A stretch of 64,000 nucleotides of DNA, taken from NCBI RefSeq assembly GCF_040054535.1, contig NC_090783.1, forward strand, positions 2,209,001 to 2,273,000. The letters run 5' to 3'. This DNA comes from Antennarius striatus. Lineage: Eukaryota; Chordata; Actinopteri; Lophiiformes; Antennariidae. The notes beneath the pieces were generated by a model. The model was not told the origin of the DNA. It saw only the letters and a program-made list of their open reading frames with translations, and made no database searches. Both the position numbers and the translations under genes were made by a program. Below, one piece after another: positions 40,667 through 54,450 of the stretch; position 1 is the stretch's first letter; each line of letters opens with the position of its first letter.

Positions 40667-42426
40667 CCTACTCGACGTGGTGCGATTATAGTGACATGTA
40701 ATGGCATCATAAATGTATGTTGTGATGCGATCAGCTGGGAAATAATAAGCGTCAGACGTTTCCACGGGTGTTAGTGGAGTGAAACCCCGTTCCTCACATG
40801 TTATTTCTGCTGCCCCCCCCCCTCAGAGGCAGCCGTCATCGCCACGTGTGAACTGGAGCGTGTCGGGTACCGCATGTGAGGCCTGAATAGCAGGCCTGAA
40901 TTTGTGTAAATTGTCCTGAGAGATATGAGAAGGTAGCTCATTAGCAGATATGTAAATGTGGTGCTTTTGGAGTGTCAAACGCGTCGAAAGGAGTTGACAG
41001 TCGCTCCAGAAAAGACGGCGTTTCGGAGGCGTTTTCGGGCCGGGGAGGCAGCAAACCTGCAGAGGAGCCCCAAGGAAACAAAAACCACAGCAGAAAAGCG
41101 TCAACTTATTATTTGTGTTTTATGTCGGACGGGGGTGGAGGAGCCCAGGCGTAAGTAGAGGCATCGATTCAATGCAGGTAATCCACTGGGTTATGAACTG
41201 GGATTGACTGGACGTAGGAAGAACAACACCAACTCTAACCTCGTCGGAGTGAAGGACGTGACGAATCAGAGCAGTGGAGAGGAGATAAATCAAGGCGACG
41301 TGCAGGAGAGAGAACTAAACAGGGAGAAATAGATTGAATTAACCCTGAATTAGCTGCCCCCCCCCCCCCCCCCCGCCCCCATCTATATGCAAATGACAGA
41401 AAAATTGTTTCAGGAATCATTTGAGGATTACGTTTATGAGATTTCACTCACTGAACAGATCGAGCTAACCGACACGCTGTTAAGGTCGGAGGTCAAAGGA
41501 GGAACCCGTGCAGCCACGGCAATACCCCCATCCCCCCCCCACCCCCCGCCCCCGTTCTCTGGAGGTTTGGTATTATCTCCGGCAGATGAGACACTAATGA
41601 AATCACATTTTATCTCCAGGGGAAGTTGCAGGCAAACATCTCAGAAATGAACACTTTAAAGGTTGAAGCACGTCAAACAAACAAACAAAAAGAAAAGAAT
41701 AAACCCTGGCAGCTATGTGCATAAAATAATCAGTTCTTTGTGATTTTTTTTTAAGGATGAACGTCTTGAAAAATGAAAAGGTTCCTGCTTTACTGCCGCT
41801 ACGCAAACAGCTGAAAATGTCAGGAATCCGTTTGCAGACGGTACGCCCTTGGGATTCCTCCAGTGTGGCGTCGAGGCAAAGATCACTGATATCTGGGAGA
41901 GATGCTTGGATGTTACACACCAGTACATCCGCTGCTAATGCCCTCCCCCAGGAGCAACGAGGACTGAATCTTAAAGAAAAGAGCGTTGATTATAGTCGAG
42001 CTTCTATTTCTATTTTGCATTTATTTTTAGGTCTGTTTGTCGAAATCTCTGCTCGGAAGATAATTCAAGAAGTCAGAACGCGGTGACCTCCACCCCAACA
42101 GGACGCTACAGTTAAGATACGGTTGACTAAACGACCTTTAACCTCTGCCCTCCCTCCTTCTCTAAAACCCCAATCTCAGAAAGAGCCTCTCTGCATAATA
42201 AGCGACGTTGGATCCCGTGTGTGTTTATGTTTTCCACACTGAAAATGCTAATGCCACAGCCGTTAGCTAACCCTTTAATACCCGCTGCCATCCACGACTC
42301 CATCCATCTTCATCCTCGCCGCCGCCGCGTCTCCACGAAGGAGCAGCGCCGCAATTACAACAGAAAATGTGGTTATCCACCGGCGCCACGTAAGTAGAGG
42401 TACCACTGTATATATGTCTTTCTTTG
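40665..42426. other. Noncoding; contains a Tigger-type end fragment
   Basis: A poly-C run lies at about 41357-41374. At 42389-42410 the sequence AAGTAGAGGTACCACTGTA resembles the terminal inverted repeat of the Tigger relic at 50.97-51.84 kb and is probably a solitary end. No exon was found. Confidence 0.35.
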
Positions 42427-42430
42427 TGTG

Positions 42431-42464
<34 letters not shown>

Positions 42465-42594
42465 GTGTGGCAAATGTAGGGGATTATGCATGTATTGCAA
42501 ACTACAAATCAATACACAGACATTAAGCGATGAGCGCGCTGAAGCCCAATTTGCTGAAAATACATCATCACAGACACAAAGACAATGTTCAAAA

Positions 42595-42654
<60 letters not shown>
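42427..42654. repeat. (GT)n then (CA)n arrays 130 bp apart
   Basis: (GT)n at about 42427-42468 and (CA)29 at 42596-42654 lie in inverted orientation to each other. Confidence 0.93.
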
Positions 42655-42657
<3 letters not shown>

Positions 42658-45600
42658 CAAAGCATGGCTATCGATCACTTGTTATAGATCCAATGCTTCA
42701 GAACTAAAGGATGCGCACAACGTTTGCAGACTCAGACGGGGAGGACACACAAGGTGAGCGCCGCCGCCCTCCTTTATTAGCATGAGCCGTTCGGCGCGAG
42801 CGTTTCCCGCCATGTTTTCACAAAATAAGAGGCGAGACGCAACGGAGAACGATGAGGCGACACATTTGAACGAAAAACAACACCGGGTGAATGAATGAAG
42901 TTCAGGAAGTAAATGAACACGAGAGATCGAAGGTGTCCCAACTGCTTTCCGTCCAATCAAACGTCTCCACAACTTCAATTCTTATTACGTTTCCATGGTA
43001 ACGACGCTTTACCGGAATGTCTTCTCTACCCCGTCACGCTCCAATCTCGGTGACGGGACCCCGATGGGGTCGTCTGTCGGGGCGGCGAAAAGAAAAACTT
43101 TGTCGTGTCCGTGGCAGTTCTGCTCAGTGCGGGTCGTCATGGAAACGAATGAGGTATACACTCAAAGATGAGTGATATGTATGACCATAACTATTCCATC
43201 ATATGTAAGAATTAAATAATGTTCATCGATCCCTGCGTCCTCCAGGATGTTTCCCTCGTTCTCGCTCTTTTTATTTTTATTTTTTATTCATCTTAAACTC
43301 CAGAAAATGGCAACGCAGCTTCATAACGGTTATGTATGTTCATAGTCATGTATTGAATATCTAGTATATCCTTATATTCCTTTGTGTGATTTTCAGAACG
43401 TGTGGGCGTCTGAGAGCAGCTGACAGAACGCCCACTAAACGCTTCTTATAATAAAAAGAATTCATGGGTTTTAAAAGCAGGGAGAAAATCCACAGATAAT
43501 AAACACGACGGCTCAATAAACGTGAATTCAACCTGTGTAGGGGAAGTCATCCGCAGACGGCGAAGCTCATAAAGCTTACATAGCCGCTGACAGAAGGTAC
43601 AAAATGAAGGTTTTTATTCTCGCTTAATCCCGTTTGGCTGCTCAGCTGATCTGCATGTTTGTATTCTCCATCCGTGTGAGAAAAAGACTGGTTGCATGAA
43701 CCCAGGACCGTCTGCGCTGCAGACTGCACCGCTGCTCCAACCATGTTCATCAATACTGGATCCATTTTTCACGATCTTGGGAATATTTTGACACTAAAAA
43801 AAGTCACATGTCTTAAATATCCACAGGTGGGGATGGATGGGAGTGAAGAGGAGACAGGAACGTTTCCAGGAGACGCAACTTAAGTCGAAAAACTGCAGAT
43901 AATCATTGATGGAATGATTTTAATATATTTTTATATTTTATATTTATATATTTTTTTTTATATTTTAATGTATTTTAATAATATTTTGGTTAATAAAAAT
44001 CTATTTTAAGCTTAAAAAAAGTTAAATATTACTTTTTATATCGCACAGAAAAAAACATCTCCATCTTCGTCTTCAGCTGCTTCTTCCTCACCGCGGGTCA
44101 CGGGGGCAAATAATATAATCCAGATTTATTGTACAGTAACATGATATTATGTGCTTTTAGTGACTTACTATTCATTATAATGATAAGGGAATGCACACAC
44201 ACAACTAATTGAGTCACATTCAGCGGCCGCAGCATTACAATTAAAACAAGACATTTTCAGCAGGTTTCAAAACGACATCGACTGATGTTTTATCAGCGTC
44301 TCCTGGAGAACCGAGGGTCTGGAGTGGGGGGGGGGTCCGCCTGGAGGGGATGGGGGGGGCAGCTAAACCAGAAGGAACAGCTGCCCTTGACTCACAAATA
44401 TCCATGCAGGCAGCCTGACAAAGGCAAACACACACACACACACACACAAACTAATTCTGCCCATTATCGCCCGAGGACACACTTTTGCCGTGGGGGGGAA
44501 GCTGTTCATTTGGACAGACATAAAGGGGGGGGGGGCACTACCTCATATCACCTGCACAGCAAAAAAAAAAAAAAAAAAAGTGTCTACTTTTAATGGAAGC
44601 CTTTATTTGAGTGTTTTAACATCTTAAAGCCTTTTATAGCTTCTTTTGTCCTCTTCTCTCGCTCCACTTGTTTAGTTTCTCCGTTTAAACGACTCCGTAG
44701 TGAAGACTCCCGCAGGACTTGTTAACACAACAGGCCGTTAAATGAACCATTCTGACAGAGACACAGTCTAAAGGGATAAATCAATGTGTCAAACGCCCAT
44801 TCATACAAACACGTACATATATTAGCGGATAAGGATTCCGGTGAATTATGGTAGGGATTATTGATCCCCGTTGTTTCCGCAGAATGTTCCTCGTTCTTCC
44901 TCTTCATCAAGAAGACGCTTTAACGTATTTAAAGAACAGGAACACGTGATAGCGAAAGAATCACACGCGTGCTAAGAAGTTAAATCTTCTAATCCATCCT
45001 CAGAACTCTTGACCCTGAATGTCAGGATCCATTCAGTGGTGGTGCCTTTGACGTAGTACTCTTGGTACTCATGTCCAGGTATTTTCTTTTATTCTCAAAC
45101 AATCCAGATCTAAAAAAGATTCATGTGTTGTTGTGCTTTGTGAAGGAAGGCCAGCTGGTGTAAGCGTCTGATCGGACTGCCAGCTGGGCGCCTTTCCTTC
45201 ACAAGTTTTCTCCTCCAACTCGTCCAGCCAGAACATACTGGAGAGATTATATTATTGAACAGAACTCGTGTTGGACACGTCCAACGGGGTGGAAGACGTG
45301 GAGGTAGAGCCAGAAACAAAGCTGCAGAGATTTTAGCGAACGCGTGGAGCTGGAAGAAGAACGTCTGCAGGAATACCTCCGCCTGAGGAAGTAGTGCAAA
45401 ATGAAAGACATATACATGACGGATGGCCAATCAGGCTGTACTGCATCTTGAGTATATTTCATTTTATGGATTAAACAGTAAAAAAAAAGACACAAACAGT
45501 TCAGTGTTTGTAGAAAATAAATTTTAAGAGCATATTGGAGTTTAAAATCCGCATTAATACGACTTTAAGGGTAAAAATGCAGCTCAAATTCCTTTAGAAA

Positions 45601-46636
45601 GACCCAGCTGTACTTTCAAGTGAGCCGAAATAGCCTCTAGCTGTGATAAAAGTCATTTTCGCTAAATGGATGGAACATCATCCAGAACTCTGGTGTGGCT
45701 GAGAAGCCAAAAAAAAACCCCCACTGGAGTGACAAAACTGGAAGGAAGATGGTCTAAACTAATGTATTACAATAAATTACTATTAATCTATCCGGAAAAT
45801 ACACACATCCAATGTTATTCATGGGTTGGAGAAGCCTTTCCAAATAAAGTCTGGCCCTCGCTGCGTGAACAGATATGGGATTCTCATCAGGATATCAAAA
45901 CTTCACGTTTGAATCCTCATATTATTCCACTTTACAATGCGAAAGTAATAAATAAAAGAAAGAACCAAAGTACAAAAGAAAATCTGGCTTCTCTAAAAAG
46001 GTTTTTTTTTAATTTTTTTAGGTTTTGTCAGATTGAGCGTGTAGCAGAAAGGAAGGAACAGGAGTAAAAAAACAAAAATCCTTTATAGCCTGCATGGGTG
46101 AGGAGATAAATGAGCGACAGTCGTCTGGCAGAGACGCGCCAAACAAACCAGAGTGGAGGAGAAGCGAACAGAGAGAGACGAGGAAATGACTTCAAGAGGC
46201 GGATATTTAAAGTCTAATCGAGTTTCTGAATGCTGCAGAACGGCAGTGAGAAAAAAAAATCACACCAGCAGAACAAAAAAAAATACGTCTGGAAGAATGC
46301 GAGAGGAACTCGTCTGGAGGAGCAGCTTTCCTGGTGTCCCGCTACCGTGAAGGTTAGACTGGGATGGAGTTACTGTTCAAGCATCACGTGTCGCCGATGT
46401 GACTGACTGACTGGAGGAGGTTGCTGGTGGTGGTGGTGGCCGATGAGTTCGCTGACAAGGACGAAGCAAAGGATGACACGTAAGTTGATGTTGGAAAAAA
46501 AACGAGGCGGTGGAGGTATGGATAAATATAACCAGCTCAAAATCATTACTGTTAGATATACTTTATTAATCCTGGAGGAAATAGCACTTTTTTTTTTAGA
46601 TAATTTGAGATAACATTTTAGATAATAAATTTAGAT

Positions 46637-46640
<4 letters not shown>
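42655..46640. other. Noncoding stretch, nothing recognised
   Basis: Includes an AT-rich zone at 43915-44040 and a poly-A run near 44561-44579. A block at 45120-45400 has open frames on the minus strand without a recognisable family. It could be a decayed retroelement. Confidence 0.35.

Positions 46641-46700
<60 letters not shown>
46641..46700. repeat. (AT)30 microsatellite
   Basis: Uninterrupted AT array, fully self-complementary. Confidence 0.96.
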
Positions 46701-46710
<10 letters not shown>

Positions 46711-47584
46711 TTTTTTTAGATTTTTTCTTAGATGTTGTGTAATCTAGTAAAATACGACTAAAAATCTGTTAACTTTTTTTTTTTTAAATTTGGAATGGGA
46801 TTGCGACTCTCCTTTATGACATTTACAGAGAAAATATCTGCATGGTGGCAAAAAATCCACATCATTCTGGGGCCTGTCGGGCAAAAAAAAAAAAAAAAAA
46901 ACCCGCAAAATTTGAAGAGCATGCATGAATAATAAGAAGGAGAACTGATTGATTAATGTGATTGGATTCATTCTAAAGAAGAAAAGTCACTGGTGAAGCA
47001 GGAAAATCCTCATCAGAACATACATGTGCGCACACACACGCGTGTGCGCACTGGCCTGTCTGGTGAATATGGATGAGAGTTGATGCTTCCTGGTGGGATG
47101 GAGGTCTGTTTCCTCCACCCCCCACCCCCCACCTTTTGATCTGTATGCCTGCTCCTCCACACTTCACTCACTTCCCAGACAAACACACCCGTTTCCCTTT
47201 GAACTCCGTCCAACACGGGGTTGAGGGTCATGCGCTGCCCCCCGCGTCCCCAAAGAGGATGCGGGGGGAAAAAACAAAACCCCCGAGAGGCGGAGGGGAC
47301 GCGGAGGTGAGAAGAAGATGAGGACAAGAATAAAAGATGTCTGTCAAGCGTTTCCGCCGTTATACAGCCATTCTTTGTGGCGGGGCTGACAGTAAATGCA
47401 TTTAAGTATATTTTCGCGCTTATGTGCGTCGGTGAGTGTTTGCGCTCTCTTCCCTTTTTTTTTTTTTTTGCGTCTGTCTGTTGAATAGGCTTCTTGTCAT
47501 TGACCTAAAAACAGTACGAGTGCCTGCCAGTGTCGCTTAAATCCTCTTTTCTTCTCCATTCCCACAGTCTCTGTCATCTAGGCG

Positions 47585-47586
<2 letters not shown>

Positions 47587-47662
<76 letters not shown>
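47587..47662. repeat. (CA)18 directly followed by inverted (GT)19
   Basis: CA repeats at 47587-47622 and GT repeats at 47625-47662 are separated by TCG only, so the single strand can fold into a hairpin of about 36 bp. Confidence 0.95.
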
Positions 47663-47664
<2 letters not shown>

Positions 47665-50116
47665 AAAGTGTGAGTCTCCCTGAGATTATGTGTGTGTGCG
47701 CGCACACACGTCAGTCGCTGTCTCTATTTAAACATCTTACAGACTCACAAATGGCACTCCTGCCAACAGAGATGAGAGCGCGCTGTTCACAAAGACTCTC
47801 CCACTCCCTCCCCCCCACCTCTCCTCCTTCAGTCCCTCCTTTATACTTCGAGGCACCCATGGGATATCATTAGTGTTATTACAGTATTGCAATAAATGAC
47901 TTGTGTGTACGCGTCTGTGTGTGTGTGTGTGCGCGCAATTACGCATGTATGCGAGCATGAGCGCGATGGTGATGGAGGTGGTGAGATGCTGCACGTCCAA
48001 ACACACACACCCTGTGAAGCGTCGGGTGTAATTAGTGAGAGCGATTACAGAAGCTGCTTTTAAGATTTCAAGTGATTTCTCTCCCCCCCCCCCCTCCACT
48101 GCTGCTTCCTGCCGCTCCTTCACTCTGCGCCATCCAGTGCGTAATTACGCGTCTGTTTTTTTTTCTCACCCCCTACCCCACCTTTAAGCCCTTTATGGAA
48201 GATGGAGAGAGAGAGGTGCTGGTGGTTTTCTCACGAAGGCGAGGTGATGTTACATCACCAAATCTCTCCTAAAGGGTTGGGGGTTAATCGTGATCGTGGC
48301 TGCTTTCATGTTTCATCTCGCCTCGGTTAATCTTGGCCTTTCGCTCCATAATCAAAAGAAGACATTGGTCCTCTGAGGCTGCAGACCCAAAGACACACAC
48401 TCATATATTCAGCATGTTTCCTCTGGTGGATGGGCATCATTTATAAATCTATTAGCGATTTTAATATTCTAGTATTATTATTATTTTTTTAAAAGCTGGA
48501 CTCGGTTTGACTCATGCGGCGGTGATGAGGAGGACAGTTTGATGTTTGGAGGACTTGTGAGGATGAAGGAGGATACGGGTGGAGGTGCTAAAGCCTCACA
48601 TCTGGTGGTCCAGAATTCAAATGTGTGAAGCTGCAGACTTGAAAATAAGAGTTAAATTTCTGAGTCAGAACCTCGATAAAAAACCAACGTTGTTCACTTT
48701 TACCAGTGTTTCCATTTTCTGGAGTAGGTTTTTAATGGTCATTTATGAGGTCAAACTGTCAGAGGACCGTTGATTTTATATTCTGTGACACGATGGGGGG
48801 AAGTGAGCTGTAACATATAAAATCAAGATCTCATTATGATCGACCTCCAGCGCTGACATCACCCGTTTATCCAGCCTCTCATGGGCCGGATATAGGAGCT
48901 ATATGGGTCAGAACGGTGGGTCCTGACAGAACATATAATATCATGTCAATGCAAACCATGCATTGATGTGATAAAAAATATAAAATAAAAGTTTATGTCA
49001 GATTCTGACTGAAACTTCCTATAAAAGACAAAAAAAAAAAAAAAAAAGCCAGGACATCCATTATAGGAATAATGAAACTGTCATTTTCATTCACAAAGAA
49101 ATGAAGTTCTAGTGAAGGTTCAGTCAGGAAGTCTTTTACTTTGTGTTCTGGGGCTGAAGCCCCACCAAACTGTCTCTCAAACCTCGCTGTCGTCGTCTGG
49201 AGCTGTCAGTCAGGAATTCAGCTGTCACCATGAGTCAAACACATATATAATATATAGCATTAGCTCGGTCCATTTCTGGATTCAACACATTTTTTTATTC
49301 CAGTGAAACGTTTTTAAATCCAAGTGTGGCTAAAAGTTCAGCGATCATCGCACAGGTTCTGCTCGGGGGTCAGAGTTCAGCAAATGGTTAATAATTACGT
49401 CGAATTGCTTTAAAAGTGCTTTTTAATTCGGTGAATCAGCAAACGCTTAAAAATAATTGCATTTTTTTATGCCGTAAAATTCATGTGATTATAGTATTTT
49501 AACAGACAGCGTCGGTGACACCCCCAGGGGCCAAACGGATCCCAGTAATATCTGATAACACACCTCCTCTTCTTCCTCCTCTTCTTCTTCTATGGTGTCA
49601 ATAACCGTCAACCCTCCTCCCGCCTGCCTGTCTGTCTGTCTCTCCGTCTGTCTTGTCTTTCTTGCTTTGGCTTTGCTCAGCCTGTCAATCTGTTCATCTG
49701 TCTGTCTCCGCTGGCAACCCCCCCCCCCGCCCCGACAGTTTACACGTCCATCAGTACGATAAAACGAGACAACGACGTGCTCCCCCAGGGCCGTTTATCA
49801 GCTCACGTCACACAGTCATAATATATGAAACCGTCTTTTGAAATGGGCTCTTTCAATCAGGAAGACTTTTTACTCTTCACACTTGTGCCGATGATTATTT
49901 TTCCATTCCCACCTCCCCCACAGGATTGGCCCCGGTTTCCTGCTTTCGTTCACACCTGGTCACAAGCGTCCACTAGAACAACAACACCCCTTCATTATTC
50001 ACTATTCGCTTGTCATGATGCAGCTGTCTTAGTAAACACTCTGATGCGTCGTGCTTCATTCATGTCACCTGTGTGACCACCACCACCACCACCACCACCA
50101 CCACCACCTGTTTCTG
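47663..50116. other. Noncoding stretch, nothing recognised
   Basis: Short CA, GT and CTT runs, a poly-A run near 49030-49047 and a (CAC)n run at about 50080-50107. No exon was supported. Confidence 0.4.
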
Positions 50117-50460
50117 GACTCCGTGAACCTTTTTTGCACCACGGACCGGTTTAATGTCAGACACTATTTTCCTATTTTCAAGATGAGACCTTTAAGGTGT
50201 GGTGGGTAATGTATTCTGTATTAGCGGCCGGAGCGGCCCCTGTAAGAAGGAAGTCATGTGACCGAGGCAAGCATCTCCAGAGTGACTCAGATAGATGTGG
50301 AGGAGAGAATCCGAGAATTTTCAAAAAACACTTCAGAATCAGAATCAGGTAATAAATAAAACATAAATAATAGAAGTTCTGGACTCTTTCTGTGTGACCC
50401 GGTACCGACTGACCCACGGACCAGTACCGGTCCACGACCCGAGTAATGGGGACCACTGTG
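50117..50460 (+). mobile_element. hAT-like non-autonomous repeat (ACGGACCGG family)
   Basis: Begins with CCTTTTTTGCACCACGGACC and ends near GACCCGAGTAATGGGGACCA. It contains TTTAATGTCAGACA and CCTTTAAGGTGTGG. These segments belong to a short repeat I recall from many fish genomes. No coding capacity. Superfamily assignment is from recall. Confidence 0.6.
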
Positions 50461-50731
50461 TTACGGGGTCAACAGGCTGCTGCTGAGGGCGGATGCCCTC
50501 CTCTGATTATCCCCCTGACGACTTTATGACAGACTAATTATCACGTATCTCTGACTTGCTGTAATTATGTTTACCCCCTCCCCCCCCCATTCACTCGTCC
50601 TTCTGACTGAAACGTCTCTATTATCACAGCGTGTCCATGTCACAACACGCCACAGTCCCCTGTAATGCGGAGCGTGACTGTAATGTGACACTACAGGTGA
50701 TTTATTGTTGGAACGGTTGACTTTCACGTCA

Positions 50732-50856
<125 letters not shown>

Positions 50857-50965
50857 AGTGTACCAAAGAACGACCTCGAACTATCAATCTGATGTGGTTT
50901 CATTTATGGTTATCGTTGTGTAGCATCACAAATACTACTATAAAGTACAAAAACGAAGGAAATGT

Positions 50966-51843
50966 AAGTAGTGGTTCCTCTTCTCACGAAACGCCTCAAC
51001 AGGAAAATATTGCCTCTAGTTACGAAAAAAATGTCATGTTACGAAAGGTAAAAATACAGTATGGGCTGATACTCGCAGCTCCCACAGGTTCCTGAACGCA
51101 ACATTCTCATAGCTGCTCTGCCATTGGCTATTACTTTGTATCCTGGCATCCCATTGGCTAAGAGGGACCTCTGTGTAGAGCTAGATCGGAGTCTATGCAG
51201 CGTCCTCGTCATTCGGCCCTCCAGTGTTCTGATAGTTTTACGTAAATATATTAACTTTTAGAGTATTCACTATGGACCCCAAGAAAGTGACGGAGAAAAG
51301 AGGAAAAGAAAAGATGAAGAAAAGAGTTTTTTGTCCGTACAAACAAAGCAAGAGATGATAGAAAAGCCTGAAAAAGGGATGCGTTTGGTTGATCTCTCCA
51401 AAGAATATGGCCGTAATGCATCCACAATCACCACGTTATTAAAACAAAAGGAAGTTTAAGGAGTTTAAGGCGTCGCGTGGGTGGTTGGAGAAGTTCAGAA
51501 GGAGGACTGGAATTCACTCTGTTGTTCATGGTGGGGCAAGAGGGCATGAACCAAAGAGGGCAAAAAACAATGAGGACAGCAGTTGAAAGGTAGATGACAG
51601 TCATTATTATTCTTTACTCTATTCCTTGTTTTTTAAGTTATGCACAACTCTCATTAGTTTAATAATCTAATCGTAACATGTATTTGTTACATGTTTTGAT
51701 GCATTTTTATGCTTTATAAAACATTTATGTCTGAATTTTGGGGGGCTTGGAACGGATTAGGGCATTCGCATGGAAAACGCGTCTCTACTTACGAAATTTC
51801 TTCCGGAATCAATTAATTTCGTACGTAGAGGTACCTCTGTACT
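50966..51843 (+). mobile_element. Tigger/pogo-type DNA transposon relic
   Basis: The ends are inverted repeats: AAGTAGTGGTTCCTCTTCTC at left and, on the other strand at right, ACAGAGGTACCTCTACGTAC. About 880 bp lie between them. The interior carries the N-terminal part of a pogo-family transposase only. The DDE catalytic part is absent, so the copy is an internally deleted non-autonomous element. Confidence 0.8.
51272..51580 (+). pseudogene. Broken Tigger-type transposase N-terminus
   Basis: The frame opens with MDPKKVTEKRGKEK and stops within about 30 codons. A second frame continues with GMRLVDLSKEYGRNASTI and LLKQKE, typical of the CENP-B-type helix-turn-helix region. A third resumes with FKASRGWLEKFRRRTGIHSV, the second DNA-binding half. 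At least two frameshifts separate them and nothing of the catalytic domain remains. Confidence 0.8.
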
Positions 51844-53519
51844 ACAAATGTTGTGTACTTGTAGTTTTTATGTGTTCACACAGATTTAGTTCACATTGTT
51901 GTCATTCAGTGTGTTTTCGGGACACTTGTGTGACTTTCATAGGGGTGTGTGTGGACGTCTCTGTTGGCCACACACTTGTTTGTGAGTCCGTCAGATGACA
52001 CCCACTCACAACCAATCAAATCAACAACACATGTCCTCCAGTGTTCCTACACACACACACACACACACACACACAACACTTCAGTCAAATCACACAACCT
52101 CTCGGTCGTTCTCCGCCGCCGCCGCTGCCGTGACGGTGACGCGTCATCCCATTGACGTGTTTGACCTCGTGCGTGACCGCCCCCCCCAGCTTCATTCACA
52201 GCTTCCAGATGTTGTTGACTGTGGATCGGCAGACGGGCACCAATCACTGCGTTCACAGAGAATACATTTGCAATTGAATATTGATTATTAATTCCACCGT
52301 GCTTAACAGTCCATTTCGTTTAATCGAGTGAAGAACAGTTGGATTCAGTTCGTTTACTCGAGTACTCAACACAAGTACAAATATATATATTTTTTTAAAT
52401 ATTTTTTTTATACCATTTTCGGCTTTCACTCCACCTCAGAGGGAAATGTTGCATCTTTTTACGTCCTACAGCAAAATACATTAAATATTAAAGCAATCCA
52501 TTGATTTTTCCCCCCACATGAACACCTAAAAAAGATGCTTTACTAAATATTAAACTTCAAAAAGCTCCGTCGTTTCCTTTTCTAATGGTGTCATTCTTGT
52601 TACCGTGGCGCCGTGAAGGTGTCAAGGTCGTCATGGATACTTGTTGCGTCGCATTATTTAGCAAACATCCATTCCTCAGATTCCTTTGGAGAGCAGCATC
52701 CAGATGTCGGGGTGACGCTAACCTCTGGGCAGCTGTTCCAAACCCATATTTGGGTTCATTATTACCGACTTTAATTACAGAATAAATGGAATTCAGCCTG
52801 GAATCTGCTCGCCTGACTACAGGATCAATAGTCCATTAAGACTGTAAGAATAAGATGTTTCCAATTACATTACAAGTTTGTTTTTTTAAATTTGGCTGTT
52901 ATATATATATAGAATAAAATTTCAATATCATGATCCTGGATTTTGTGGATTTTAATGTTAATCCAGGAAGTCCACATTATTCCTGCTCGGTCACAGGTCA
53001 GCGTGTCGACCGCGACCTCAGATTACCAGGATTATCTGATATGGAGTGTATATTGGCGCTAATATGACGTATATAACACGAACCAGGATTTGTGCTATCT
53101 GTGAAACGTGGGCCAGGATTTAAACAGGAGTTGTGCATTTTTCCAAAAAATTCACATTGCCCCCCCCCCCCCCCCAAAAAAAAGCTGCACCAAATGATTT
53201 TCTTCTCCTTTGTCCAAAATAAGTCCAGAAAACCAAAAAATAAAAATAAAAATTGGACAAGATTTTTTAAACAGTCTCATTAATAACTTTGTCAGTTTGA
53301 GTGTGATAGAGCGTTACTTTTTAAGGCTCCCAATTGGGGAAAAAAATAAATAATAAATAATAAAAAAAGCATCGAATCTCAAAATGCGCGTCTGCGTCGG
53401 GTGAGAAAACCGTCTCTCCTCCACCCGGAACAGCTGTCCGGGGGTGATGGAGGGTGATGTGAGGCACATATAGAAGGAAAGAGAGGCTGATTCCGAGTGA
53501 ATTAATCACCGTCTGTTCC

Positions 53520-53521
<2 letters not shown>
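51844..53521. other. Noncoding stretch
   Basis: Contains (CA)13 at about 52049-52075, a poly-C/poly-A junction near 53160-53180 and several A- and T-rich runs. No exon was supported. Confidence 0.4.

Positions 53522-53574
<53 letters not shown>
53522..53574. repeat. (GT)n/(GA)n compound microsatellite
   Basis: GT units at 53522-53555 run directly into GA units at 53555-53574. Confidence 0.95.
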
Positions 53575-54069
53575 ACTAGACAGCTCCAGAGAGAGGGAGG
53601 GAGGAGGAGAGCCGAGCCTGACGCAGTGTGCGAGGCAGAAGCCGAGAGACGGAGGGAGACATCGGTGAGGAAACATCCCATCACAAACACGCGTCGTTTG
53701 GCACCCCCCTAAAAAAAAAAACAAAAAAAAAAAAAACCTGGTCGTGGGTGAATCTGCGCGCTGCGCGCACTCCGTCCTCCCGGGGACACGCAGAGGCGAC
53801 ACGCGTCAGCTGGAAAGGGGGGGGGGGTCGAACCGGTGACTTAAAAACCCCACGCACATCTCCACACCACCACCCCCCACACACCCCCACCAGAGGGCTT
53901 CCAGAGGGACGTTTTGCCGTGAAAGATCCACGAGGAGAGACGTTTCCCCCTCCCCGAACAGGTAAAGTGACATTTTTTACGCGTCGGTCTCGTTTGGCGT
54001 CGCGTCGGAAGTTTGAGGCGCGGAAGCGGCAGCAGCCCGTGGCATTCCTGCGGTGGGGAGACCACGGAC

Positions 54070-54112
<43 letters not shown>

Positions 54113-54450
54113 TATTCCCAGGCAGCTGCGCTCGTCTTATCTCCATCCCCCCTCCCCGTGTGTGTGTTTCGGCGCTAATGGGGGGCGCAGCTACGTCCAC
54201 ATTTACATCAAGTGTCAATCCGTGCGCGGCTCCATTCAGCATATGAGTGTGTAACTTTAATCCGAGACTACGTGACGTGTCCAATCCGGGCCGGACAGTT
54301 TGAATCCATTCGGGTTTTTGTCCTGGGACGTTCTGCGGTTCTCTCGTCCCCCCCCCCCCCCCTCCGCGCCCCGCAGTCCGACGGGATGCGCGTTCAGCAC
54401 CGCGGACAGCTCCTCCACGCACACCCCGGCTCTGCCTCCGCCTGGTTTGG
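53575..54450 (+). promoter_or_regulatory. CpG-rich candidate promoter and leader exons of an unidentified gene
   Basis: After the GA repeat comes purine-rich leader-like text ending in a consensus donor at 53664/53665 (ATCG|GTGAGG). A second donor lies at 53961/53962 (GAACAG|GTAAAG). CpG density is clearly higher from about 53750 to 54450 than in the rest of the right arm. No translation there matches a family I know. The exon calls are inference. Confidence 0.3.
54074..54111. repeat. (GT)19 microsatellite
   Basis: Uninterrupted GT array inside the CpG-rich region. Confidence 0.95.

Noticed and set aside
45110-45495. Minus-strand frames of 82-106 codons
   Set aside because: Overlapping open frames without recognisable domains. 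Perhaps decayed repeat sequence, not supportable as a gene.
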